This document shows, piece by piece, positions 55,801 through 64,000 of a stretch of 64,000 nucleotides of DNA (position 1 is the stretch's first letter; the number at the start of each line of letters is the position of its first letter). The notes below the pieces were generated by a model. That model was not told the DNA's origin. It was given only the letters and a program-made list of their open reading frames with translations, and made no database searches. Where the stretch lies: the NCBI GenBank assembly GCA_036426205.1, contig WSYH01001912.1:1-64000 (forward strand). Direction: 5' to 3'. The DNA is from Ascaphus truei. Taxonomy: Eukaryota; Chordata; Amphibia; Anura; Ascaphidae. A program made the translations under genes and the position numbers.

Positions 55801-56736
55801 TGCTGCTTTCTTTGGCATCCTTGGGGGTTCCGATTGCTATTTTACTGCTTTTCACCGTGTATGATTGGTTTTTACTGCTTTTATTAAGTAATATTCGTGC
55901 CGGCAGGGACGGAGCATCTCACTTAGGCATCCATTCACCTAGCCGTTGCGCATGCGCCTCAGAAGACATTTTTTTGATGATATCGCGATATTAATTAGCA
56001 AATCCTAGAAAACGTTGAATTGCTTTTAAAGAGGTGAGTTGTGGCCATTCTAGTACTGCCTTGAGTTTGGCAGGTTCCATGGAGAATCCAATGTCGGCGA
56101 TAATATAACCCAGAAATGCAATGGACGTCTGGCACATTTCTAGTTTTGCATATAAATAATTCTTACGGAGACGGGACAAGACCAGCTTGGTATGGTAAAT
56201 GTGTTCAGAGAGAGATTTAGAAAAGATAAGAATGTCGTCAAGATAGACAATGACATAAAGATTGAGGAGGTCCTGAAAAATCTCGTTAACAAATTCTTGG
56301 AATACTGAGACCAAAGGGAATGACTAAATATTCGTAATGTCCGTCACGAGTGTTGAAGGCTGTCTTCTATTCATCGCCTTTGCATATGAAAAAAAATTAT
56401 ATGCCCCCAAAGATCCAATTTGGAAAATAATTTGGAGTCTTGTAAACGATCAAAAACCTCAGAGATGATTGGTAGAGGATAACGGTTCTTCACAGGGATC
56501 TTATTAAGCCCTCTGTAGTCTATACAAGGGCGCAGAGACCCGTCTTTCTTTTTAACAAAAAAGAAACCAGCCCCGGCTGGAGAGGAAGAGTTCCTAATAA
56601 ATCCCTTCTTCAGATTTTCTTGAATGTATTCAGACATAGATTTCATCTCAGGAAGGGAAAGTGGGTAAGATCTGGTTTTGGGAAGAACAGAACCTGGCAA
56701 GAGATCTATCAGACAATCAAATTTTATTTTTTTATA

Positions 56737-57250
56737 AAAATGTTTAACCAGGAAGTTATACATTGAGAGTTACCTCTCGTTTCCAAGTATGTCCTGGGCA
56801 TTGAGTTATAAAAATACATGGTTACATTAAAGAACAGGGGTTATACAGTAAAATCACGGATAGATAGAGTTGGAAAATGGGTACAGGGGATAAAAGGCTT
56901 GTGAGTTTTAGATTGAAATAGAGCAGCTTTAACATCATGTTTACATCACCAGATATCAGCGAACAGCAGCAAACAGCTCACACGCTTTGGCTGCCCTTCA
57001 GCTGCGCCAAATGCTTTGCGCCTTTGGGGCAACGCAGATACACAGTGGGGTGGGTGGCTGAGATGCAATGCAGCTGTGAACAAAAGCTCTTTGTGTCCTC
57101 ATGGCTCATTAACATTCCAATGGGTGAGGTTGACGTTCCACAGAGAACAAGCAAATGTTAACCCTTAGCATGCTGGTCCTTTGCAGAGGGGTGCCGCTCT
57201 TGGGGAGCCCCATCAGGCTGTGCGCCTTTGGGGCAACACAGATGCACAGT
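56737..57250. mobile_element. Unclassified ~510-bp repeat inside gypsy pol
   Basis: Gypsy coding sequence stops after EVLPPHRP and resumes at [10 protein letters not shown], so the segment is an insertion. It contains 'gtttaaccaggaagttatacattgag' and 'caagtatgtcctggg', a motif common in frog DNA, plus two copies of 'tgcgcctttggggcaac' (about 57015 and 57222). Non-coding. Confidence 0.7.
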
Positions 57251-57929
57251 GGGGTGGCCTATGAGGAGGAAGGACTTCGGAGCGTACCTTGTCGAAGACA
57301 TCTTTGTATTCAGCATAGACTTCGGGTAGAGTAGCTTTTTCCTCCTTGAGAATCTTTAACCCACAGATCTGTTGCCTCGGAGAGATACAAGATTTGAAAC
57401 ATTGTGGACTCACTGTATCGGTCCTTTGTTAGTCCAGTCCAACTGTGGATTGTGTCACTGAAGCCAGGGAAGGCCCAAGATTACCTTATCATATGGTGTA
57501 TGAATAACATCCAGAGAGATTTCCTCCTTATGTCCATCCTCTGTAAAAAGAGAGAAGTCACAAGTCTTTAAGGAGATAAAGGCTGGCTGGAGAGGGTGTC
57601 CGTCGATGGCTTCCAACCCGACAGGCACAGCTTTCTTTTGAAGAAGAATTTTGTTCCTTAAAGTGAAGTCTTGGTCAATAAAATTACCTCTGGAGCTGGA
57701 GTCCACGAAAGAAGAGGTAGAGACCTGGAACTTGGCCCCCTTAAGGAGAATGGGTAGCATGATCTCATTCGGCAAAGTTTCCTGGGAAGAAGGGGAAGAA
57801 GAGATAGTACCCAATGTGACCCCCTTATACCTCATTGAGCACTGGCATTTCCCTAGCTTGAGTGGACAATGAGCCAACTGATGACCTGGATGACTGCAAT
57901 AATGACAAAGGCCGCTGTCCCACCGGCAT

Positions 57930-58270
57930 TGTTTCTCAGTAAAGGATAATCCAGAGAAAGTGTGTTTGGTGATCGTGTGGGCTCCAATAAAACTTCAGGC
58001 TGTTCTTTATGGTCGCCCATTCACTGTGATCACGGACCACAACCCGTTAAGTTGGCTTCAAAGGGTCTCCGGGTACAATGCCAAGTTACTGCGCTGGAGT
58101 CTTGGTTTGCAGGAATTTGACTTCACCATCCAGCATAAGATAGGCAGTGGACATGGCAATGCGGATGGCCTTTCCCACCAGGACAACCCTTGTAAACTGA
58201 TTACCTCAAGAGATGCCAGGCTAGCCCAACCACCGGACGAGGTGGCCGGGGCAAAGCCTGCACTTTGAGG
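57930..58270 (+). pseudogene. Gmr1-like RNase H, C-terminal end of pol
   Basis: The frame reads VCLVIVWAPIKLQAVLYGRP, then FTVITDHNPLSWLQRVSGYN, FDFTIQHKIGSGHGNADGLS, and a stop at 58268. A purine stretch and an LTR start follow directly. RNase H at the very end of pol, with no integrase after it, is the order of Gmr1-type Ty3 elements, in which integrase precedes RT. The upstream part of the element is gone, cut at the junction with the minus-strand gypsy relic. Confidence 0.8.
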
Positions 58271-59340
58271 TGGGGCGATGTGGTGGTGAAAGGGTTAACC
58301 AGGCCAATACTAAAGGTATTCTGCCCAGCTGGTTAACTCTAAACCTTGCTGGGACTGAAGGGGTTAAATTGTATGGTCACCATAATGCCATGTTTCCCCC
58401 TACACTATCTTTATTGTCCCTGTTTTGCAGCCCAGAAGCTAGCTGCAGTTATGTGAATGTATGTGAACTGTGCAAATTGTATTCGCGACACAAGGGGGAG
58501 CTTCTAGCCCTGTGCCAAGCATTGATTGAATAAGCGTGCCTGCGAGAAAGTGGCTGCCTTGAAGATGGGTATCACTTTCTAAGCTGCAGACATCTAAACC
58601 GCAAAGTCAATTAAATAAGTGGTCTGCGGTCTAGCTGAAGTACCTTCTCGCTACATTGTATCCAGCCATCTCGTTATCCACTTGAGGTGAATTGGCATGC
58701 GTCTGCGGTTACCGATCAAAGCCAGCACAGATACATTGAATGCCGGCTTGTAACACAAACCGATTATAGGTCAAACCGCAACCCACATCACAGAGCCCAT
58801 TCACTTAAGTGTATAACTTGTGCTAGGAAAGAGCTAGCACTCTAATTTTTGGAGTGCAGCTAGGAAAAAATGTAACATTAATACACTTTTGATACGGTTT
58901 CACACAAGAGGTTGGTGTATGTGTACCTCCACATTAAATGGAGGGATATTGGGGGAATCCTTGATGGAGAAGGATTTAGGACTGCTTGTAGACAGCAGGC
59001 TTAGCAATAGTGCCCAAAGTCATGCAGTAGCTGCAAAGGCAAACAAGATCTTATCTTACATCAAACGGGCAATGGATGGAAGGGAAGTAAACATAATTAT
59101 GCCCCTTTACAAAGCATTAGTAAGACCACACCTTGAATATGGAGTACAATTTTGGGCACCAATCCTAAGAAAATACATTATGGAACTAGAGAGAGTGCAG
59201 AGAAGAGCCACCAAATTAATAAAGGGATGGACAATCTAACTTATGAGGAGAGGCTAGCTAAATTAGATGTATTTACATTAGAAAAGAGGCGTCTAAGAGG
59301 GGATATGATACCTATATACAAATATATTCGGGAACAATAG

Positions 59341-60627
59341 GTGCGCAAATCACATCAGGACATGTAAGAGAGAGTAAAAACACCAAATAGTGCAATATTG
59401 TCTACTTCAGCAAATTAGCTTCAGTGCTGGAAGTTCTATAAAATTTGCACTCACGTGTTTAACGTGAAATCAGAGCGTTGTGGTTATTCAAAGTTACCAA
59501 TTTATGTCTCCAGACAGGTACTCCAGATCCACATAGAGAGGGGGAAATTCCATATACAAAAAGAGGGGAAAAGCAAAATAGTATAGTACTGTTTTTAATG
59601 TTAAAAACACAAAGTATTCCACTTACATAAGTGCCTTTGTTTGAGAGCATTCAGACCACACTGGGTCACAGGAACAGACAAAATATTCACAGCAACAGCA
59701 TCCGCTCCACGGCCATCACAGCAGGTAGTGGGCTGGTTAAAGTTGTACACAGGCGACACGTTTTATCCGAGCACGGCTAGCAGCGCAAGCCGGGGGATGC
59801 CCCGGCATGCTAGCCGCACTCCCTCAGCGTGCCGCGCATCACCGATGCGCGGTCACGCGTCATCGGGTGCCTGCGCCCCCTGCACGCGCATCCAGGGCTC
59901 CCCGAGGGAGCCCTGGTGTCCCGCGATGTGGGGGATGGCGGCAGGGGGTTCCGGGGGACCCGGCGGACCCGGCAGTGGGAGGGAGAAAGCCCCGATCGGA
60001 GGGCGCTCCTCCGCTGCTTCGGCGCGCGCCCGGCACCCTCCGGCGCGCGCCAGGTTACTGCTGCGGCCGAGAACGGGCAAATGCTCGAATAAACTCGGCC
60101 GCAGCAGTACTCCACTCCAGATGTCATCAACAAGGGCTCCTTTAGTGGTAACTGATATCACCCAACACGTGTTTCCACTGTAAAGTCTTCCTCACAGAGG
60201 CACTTATGTAAGTGGAATACTTTGTGTTTTTAACATTAAAAACAGTACTATACTATTTTGCTTTTCCCCTCTTTTTGAAATATGGAATTTCCCCCTCTCT
60301 ATGTGGATCTGGAGTATCTGTCTGGAGACATAAGTTGGTAACTTTGAATAACCACAACGCTCTGATTTCACGTTAAACACGTGAGTGCAAATTTTATAGA
60401 ACTTCCAGCACTGAAGCTAATTTGCTGAATTAGACAATATTGCACTATTTGGTGTTTTTACTCTCTCTTACATGTCCTGATGTGATTTGCGCACCTGTTT
60501 CTCCTTCGTTTGCTGATTGAATTTGGTTTGAATTCTACGTCAGGAGCTGCACTCATTAAGGATAGTATATCATCTGTGTTACCTTTGATTTGTTGTGATA
60601 TTATTTGCGCTTGATTTTTCCTTGCAC
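59341..60627 (+). mobile_element. Foldback element with 15-bp duplication inside CR1
   Basis: ATTCGGGAACAATAG (59326-59340) and ATTCGGGGACAATAG (60628-60642) flank it; the CR1 copy at 10056 preserves the uninterrupted site. The arms are 59341-59640 and 60195-60500, with the right arm followed by a ~127-bp tail. A degenerate hammerhead-like core lies on the minus strand at 60171-60197. The MITE at 59748-60107 is nested near the centre. Confidence 0.85.
59748..60107. mobile_element. GC-rich 360-bp MITE, TA target site (inverted copy)
   Basis: TA at 59746-59747 and 60108-60109. Reverse complement of 4400-4759 with few differences and the same length. The open frames inside are a composition effect. 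Confidence 0.9.
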
Positions 60628-61380
60628 ATTCGGGGACAATAGAAGGAGCTTTCAAAATACCTATTCATCCCACGGGCAGTACACAGGACTCGGGCCATCG
60701 CTTAAGGTTGGTGGAAAGGAGATTTCACCAGCAACAAAGGAAAGGATTCTTTACAATAAGGGCAGTTAAAATGTGGAATTCATTACCCATGGAGACTGTG
60801 ATAGCAGATACAATAGATTTGTTCAAAAAAAGGTTGGACATCTTTTTAGATGGGAAAGGTATACAGGGATATACCAAATTAGTATACATGGGAAGGATGT
60901 TGATCCAGGGATTAATTCAACTGCCAATTCTTGGAGTCAGGAAGGAATGTATTTTTCCCCTCAGGAGATATCATTGGATGATATGACACTGGTGTTTTTT
61001 GTTTGCCTTCCTCTGGATCAACAAGTAAGTATAGATATAGGATAAAGTATCTGGTGGCTACATTTAGCATAGGTTCAACTTGATGGACCTATGTCTTTTT
61101 TCAACCTCATCTACTATGTAACTATGTAACATGAACATACATATTGGTTTTATATGTGTTGCACATATAGAACCTACATATAAAATTAAACTGTATTCCA
61201 ATGGTGTTTTAAATGTAAAGGCAGGAACCCTTTCCTGTCAGCCCGACAATGAATCCATTAACATGCCGATATGTTATGGATGAATGAGCTGAGGGATTTT
61301 TCATCCACGTACTTCAAAGGATACCCTGCTAAGTTGGTGCCCCAGTGTCTAAAGAAGTCCGGAGTTGAAAAGCCTCAGAG

Positions 61381-62099
61381 ACTGTAACGCGTAGCTCACC
61401 ACAAACGAAGTGCGACCATGGTGCTGAGGTAGGGGATTGGATAATGCTGACCCACAGCCACGCGGGCGCGCCTAGGATGTAGAGTAGTCATTCAAGCCAG
61501 GTCAAGATTACAGATTGGAGAATAGTTAAGGTACTTGCCAGGTTCAGAAGCGGAGAGTTGCGGATTGTCAGAGTACGTAGCCAGGTTCAGGATTATCAAT
61601 ATTGGGTAGTTGCTGACCAGTAACAGTGTTGCAGTGACATTCTTGTTCAGTGGAGTACTACATGAGACTGTTATATGCTGATGTTTGTATTTGTCTCCAC
61701 TATATGGACACTTATGAATCATTGAAAGGTCACTGTCTATAAATACACTGGGTCCAATATCTCCTTCAACTTTATGTGGCTTCTTTCAACACCACTATAT
61801 GTGTACTTTGATACATGGATTACCAACATATCTTTTAACCTTACTGAGCACTGCTATTTGGACCTGTGTCCTAAACCACCTAAACAATTATAACACACTA
61901 ATATTATGCCAATAATTACTTTGCCACCACTAATTACTAAAAAAACAAAAATGCCACAACCAAAAGAAGACAAACAAACAACAGTATCTATATATATATA
62001 TAACCTGTATCACATCAGATCGCTCTGCAGGTGTTTGCATTCCAGACAAATATGAACTAACGCAAATATGAATGTTTGATTTTTAAGTCTTTTGATAAT
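61381..62099. other. Unassigned sequence
   Basis: 'gtagtcattcaagccaggtcaag...ggtacttgccaggttcag' looks like retroelement LTR or leader sequence. A short (TA)n lies near 61986. No gene is supported. Confidence 0.35.
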
Positions 62100-62300
62100 A
62101 TTATTGGAAGAAAACAAGGAGAATAGGCACTGCGGATTGCTCTTCAGATGGCTTATTAGTCAAACATATTCCAAAGTTTCGGCTGTCGCTCCAGCCTTTC
62201 TCATGGACATGACTGATAAAATACACCAAAATTAACTTTATATTCCATAGGAAGAGCTCCCTCACACAGCTGCCACCTATTACACACTCACATCTTGCCT
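62100..62300 (-). mobile_element. Repeat with hammerhead-like centre
   Basis: On the minus strand CATGAGA (62197-62205) precedes a five-pair stem GGCTG/CAGCC and GAAAC (62176-62180). The stem is strong, the first core strand degenerate. Confidence 0.45.
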
Positions 62301-63715
62301 GAGCAACCTGAATAGTCTAATTTGGGTAACTTTTTGATTTCCAGTTATCAACTCAATTTGGATTTTTAAACTGCTTTTGTAGGTTTTGTACGTTTTGTAA
62401 TGATTGTATAACACAAGACTTTGGGTTTAAAACAGCCACATTTCCTCTTGCTCTGTTATTTCCTAAAGTCTCAAAAAGAAGAATATGGACAACGTTTGCT
62501 ATCTCTGAAGATCACTTAATTGTTTATTAATGATATGGTGGGTATGTGATAAAACTTAGAAAATATTTGCCCCAAGGAGAGGATAACTCTAATGTTGTTT
62601 TTAAATTTGCATTTTCATTCACTTTTTGTTGTCACTTTGGGGAGTAAATCACATAGGAGCACAGCTGGAGGAAGAGTTCTGCTCCGCTCAGCGTGCTCAG
62701 GCAAGATGTGTGTGTAATAGGTGGCAGCTGTGTGGGGGAGCACTTCCTAGTGCATATAAATTTCACCAGGCTCCACCCAACGTCTACCTTCCGGTCGTCC
62801 CTTCCCCGCCCACGCCTGGTCCCTGGTTCCCGATCCCGGTCCCCCCAGCACTCTCTCCCCCCGCGCCCGCGGGGAGTCCTGGCAGCATGCCTCCCCTTGC
62901 CCACGACACCCGGACCCCTGCCCTCCCCCCCTACACCCCCCACGCAAGAACCCGGACAGCACAAACCTGGGCTGACACCTAGCAGACGATCACTGGAAGA
63001 CCGGGTTGGTACAGCTGATGCACTTCAACGCACCCACCACTGAGAGACTTATCCTCACAGCACATTAATCTAGATGTGGCCCCTACCTCCCCCCCTCCTC
63101 CTCCCCTCCCCGTCCCCCTTGCCTCCCCCCCTGCCCTCCCCCCTCTCCCACCCCTAATTCCCTCTATCACTAAAACCTTCCTCCCCCCCCCTCCCTCCCC
63201 CCATTACTCTTCACCTCCCGCACCCCCCGCCCCCCTACCTCCCCCCTGCTCCCTCCCCTCTCTCTCCCCTCTCGCCCCCTCCCCCCTCACCCCCCCCTCC
63301 CCCTATTTTCCTCTCCCTAAACACCCCCCTCCCTCACTACCTTCTCTTCCTTCTATCCCCCCCCCCACCTGCCCCCCCCCCCCTTCATGTACCTACCCCC
63401 CGCCTTCTACGAAAGCTGCCCCACCTACACAGACGTGGAGCATTCCCATGCTAAACCACCCTGGAACTCACCTGCTCTGCAGGAGCCAAAGAGATGCTAG
63501 TTTTCCCTTTGCAATGTATAGGAATTTGTATATGTCCAATTAGACTAGCAATGCACACACTATGTTTGCTTGATATGTGGTATATTGCATGAATTGTATC
63601 TGTTGCAGAATATGTATGTGAAATGCCTCTTCACCTCCCCCACCCCCCCCCCCCCCCCCCCCAGCCACCACTTTCAATCAGAGTTTACAAATAGCAAACG
63701 TCAATACCAATCAGA
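62301..63715 (+). other. Upstream region of a second L1, C-rich
   Basis: Non-coding before 62750; from 62780 to 63660 the plus strand is dominated by C with many poly-C runs (for example 63641-63662). Open frames are proline-rich composition artefacts. No ORF1 homologue is seen, so the L1 is either a different arrangement or lacks ORF1 here. Confidence 0.5.
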
Positions 63716-64000
63716 ATGTCCCACCAGAAAGCTCTAAAGTTTATTTCCCTAAATGTCAAGGGTCTCCACAATACCAAAAAAAGACGCCTGGCCCTACAGG
63801 AGCTTAAGAGGTTGGGGGGCGATGTTGTTTTCCTCCAGGAGACACACTTCACGTCTCAGGAACCGCCCAAAACATTCCAGCATACGTATCCGTTGAGCTA
63901 CTTCTCTTCATACAGCAGTAAACGCAGAGGGGTTGTCATTCTGATTCGTCAGGGCACCCCATTTAATCTAACTAAAATCCAGGCAGATCCAGAGGGAAGA
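63716..64000 (+). CDS. L1 ORF2 N-terminus (endonuclease), runs off the window
   Basis: ATG at 63716 opens an unbroken frame to the window end. It contains KFISLNVKGLHNTKKRRLAL (endonuclease first strand with the Asn), GGDVVFLQETHF (catalytic Glu) and SSKRRGVVILIRQGTPF. It resembles the ORF2 start at 52916 but is clearly a different copy or family. No breaks are visible in these 95 codons. Confidence 0.85.
   Translation, partial: MSHQKALKFISLNVKGLHNTKKRRLALQELKRLGGDVVFLQETHFTSQEPPKTFQHTYPLSYFSSYSSKRRGVVILIRQGTPFNLTKIQADPEGR

Larger units (their letters stand above)
48770..55960 (-). mobile_element. Nearly full-length L1-clade LINE, 15-bp target duplication
   Basis: AGAAGACATTTTTTT is present at 48755-48769 and 55961-55975. 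On the minus strand the order is 5' region, ORF1, a long C/T-poor spacer (plus strand C-rich, including a ~20-C run near 53632), ORF2, 3' region and a poly-A tail (plus strand T-run at 48763). About 7.19 kb, inserted in the RT of the older gypsy relic. The intact length and duplication suggest moderate age; frame breaks show it is inactive. Confidence 0.92.
48268..57955 (-). pseudogene. Ty3/gypsy gag-pol relic split by L1
   Basis: Read on minus from 57955: a CCHC zinc knuckle (CHYCSHPGHQLAHC, end of gag); a retropepsin-like domain whose active site reads FVDSSSRGNFID (DSS for DSG/DTG, so probably dead); a linker EVLPPHRP; then, after a repeat insertion at ~56737-57250, the RT ([37 protein letters not shown], catalytic VYLDDILIFS near 56240, AKLEMCQTSIAFLGYII). 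After the L1 insertion the RNase H follows ([46 protein letters not shown]). Frameshifts and stops occur at several points, including one within the L1-proximal RT. Confidence 0.9.
58876..61130 (+). pseudogene. CR1-like LINE with internal deletion, split by a foldback
   Basis: 58880-59340 and 60628-61130 are one copy: 'TFDTVSHKR'-region, then a jump to 'GGILGESLMEKDLGLLVDS', EYGVQFWAPILRKYIM, and after the insertion HQQQRKGFFTIRAVKMWNSL to the tail 'ctactatgtaactatgtaac', an 8-bp-type terminal repeat. About 400 bp of RT, including the catalytic block, are missing. Confidence 0.85.
58279..61380 (+). mobile_element. LTR of the Gmr1-like element, interrupted by CR1
   Basis: TGTGGTGGTGAAAGGGTTAA begins 8 bp after the purine tract. 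58279-58870 and 61131-61380 together follow the same order of blocks as the solo LTR at 20259 ('ttattgtccctgttttgcag', then 'gttttaaatgtaaaggcagg', then 'catgagctg..gg-ttt'). The right end is lost near 61380. Confidence 0.65.

Noticed and set aside
63076..63543. Proline-rich 155-codon protein
   Set aside because: Produced by C-rich low-complexity DNA upstream of an L1 ORF2.

Overview
This window reads as intergenic and intronic DNA of a large, repeat-rich vertebrate genome, most likely an anuran amphibian (inferred). The grounds are CR1-like LINE copies ending in the 'tttcaacctcatctactatgtaac' type of tail seen throughout frog DNA, L2 and L1/Tx1-type LINEs, Ty3/gypsy and Gmr1-like LTR elements, recurring '...atgaaggggttaa' blocks, and foldback repeats carrying hammerhead-like cores. 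Almost all coding sequence belongs to mobile elements. The only host-gene piece I recognise is one lipoxygenase (ALOXE3/ALOX12B-like) exon on the minus strand at 31687-31829, with a one-base break.

Layout. 1-5268: a truncated copy of a transposon end region, a Ty3 integrase relic carrying a solo LTR with a 5-bp target duplication, a small foldback repeat, a 360-bp MITE, and the start of an L2 LINE. 5269-16719: an insertion inside that L2 with a 12-bp duplication (CTCTAACCTCAT at both edges). It is a foldback repeat that itself took up a 10-kb TA-flanked DNA transposon (5498-15525) and a 397-bp MITE. 16720-19458: the rest of the L2. 19459-27850: MITEs, a 2.5-kb solo LTR holding another foldback element, an endogenous-retrovirus envelope remnant and LTR-like tail, and homopolymer tracts. 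27850-34300: a lower-quality stretch with a 4-N gap between two near-identical blocks, the ALOX exon, and a 1.3-kb degenerate minisatellite. 34300-48260: MITEs, hammerhead-like foldbacks, microsatellites, a 2-kb CR1 copy, a 1.9-kb foldback with perfect 15-bp duplications, and a gypsy LTR. 48268-57955: a minus-strand gypsy gag-pol relic split by a nearly full-length 7.2-kb L1 with a 15-bp duplication. 57930-61380: Gmr1-like RNase H and LTR, invaded by CR1, invaded by a foldback, invaded by a MITE. 63716-64000: the start of a second L1 ORF2 that leaves the window.

Most interesting unit: the 10-kb TA-flanked transposon. It appears to carry three genes. One is a plus-strand protein with a forkhead-like winged-helix domain (one internal stop). 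One is a minus-strand protein with a C-terminal BEN-like domain (one frameshift). One is a plus-strand, multi-exon Tc1/mariner-type DDE transposase. The BEN and transposase genes diverge from a 237-bp region with a TATA box. The right end is a 2.2-kb region with ~143-bp tandem repeats; a second copy of that region lies at 45-2289. The opposite arm of the surrounding foldback preserves the empty site, so the 10 kb can be seen to have inserted as a unit at TA. Several short MITEs share its left terminal sequence. The second theme is a class of foldback elements with 12-15 bp target duplications, a unique tail at one end and, in several copies, a hammerhead-ribozyme-like core (CTGANGA, stem II, GAAAC), which suggests Penelope-like or related retroelements.
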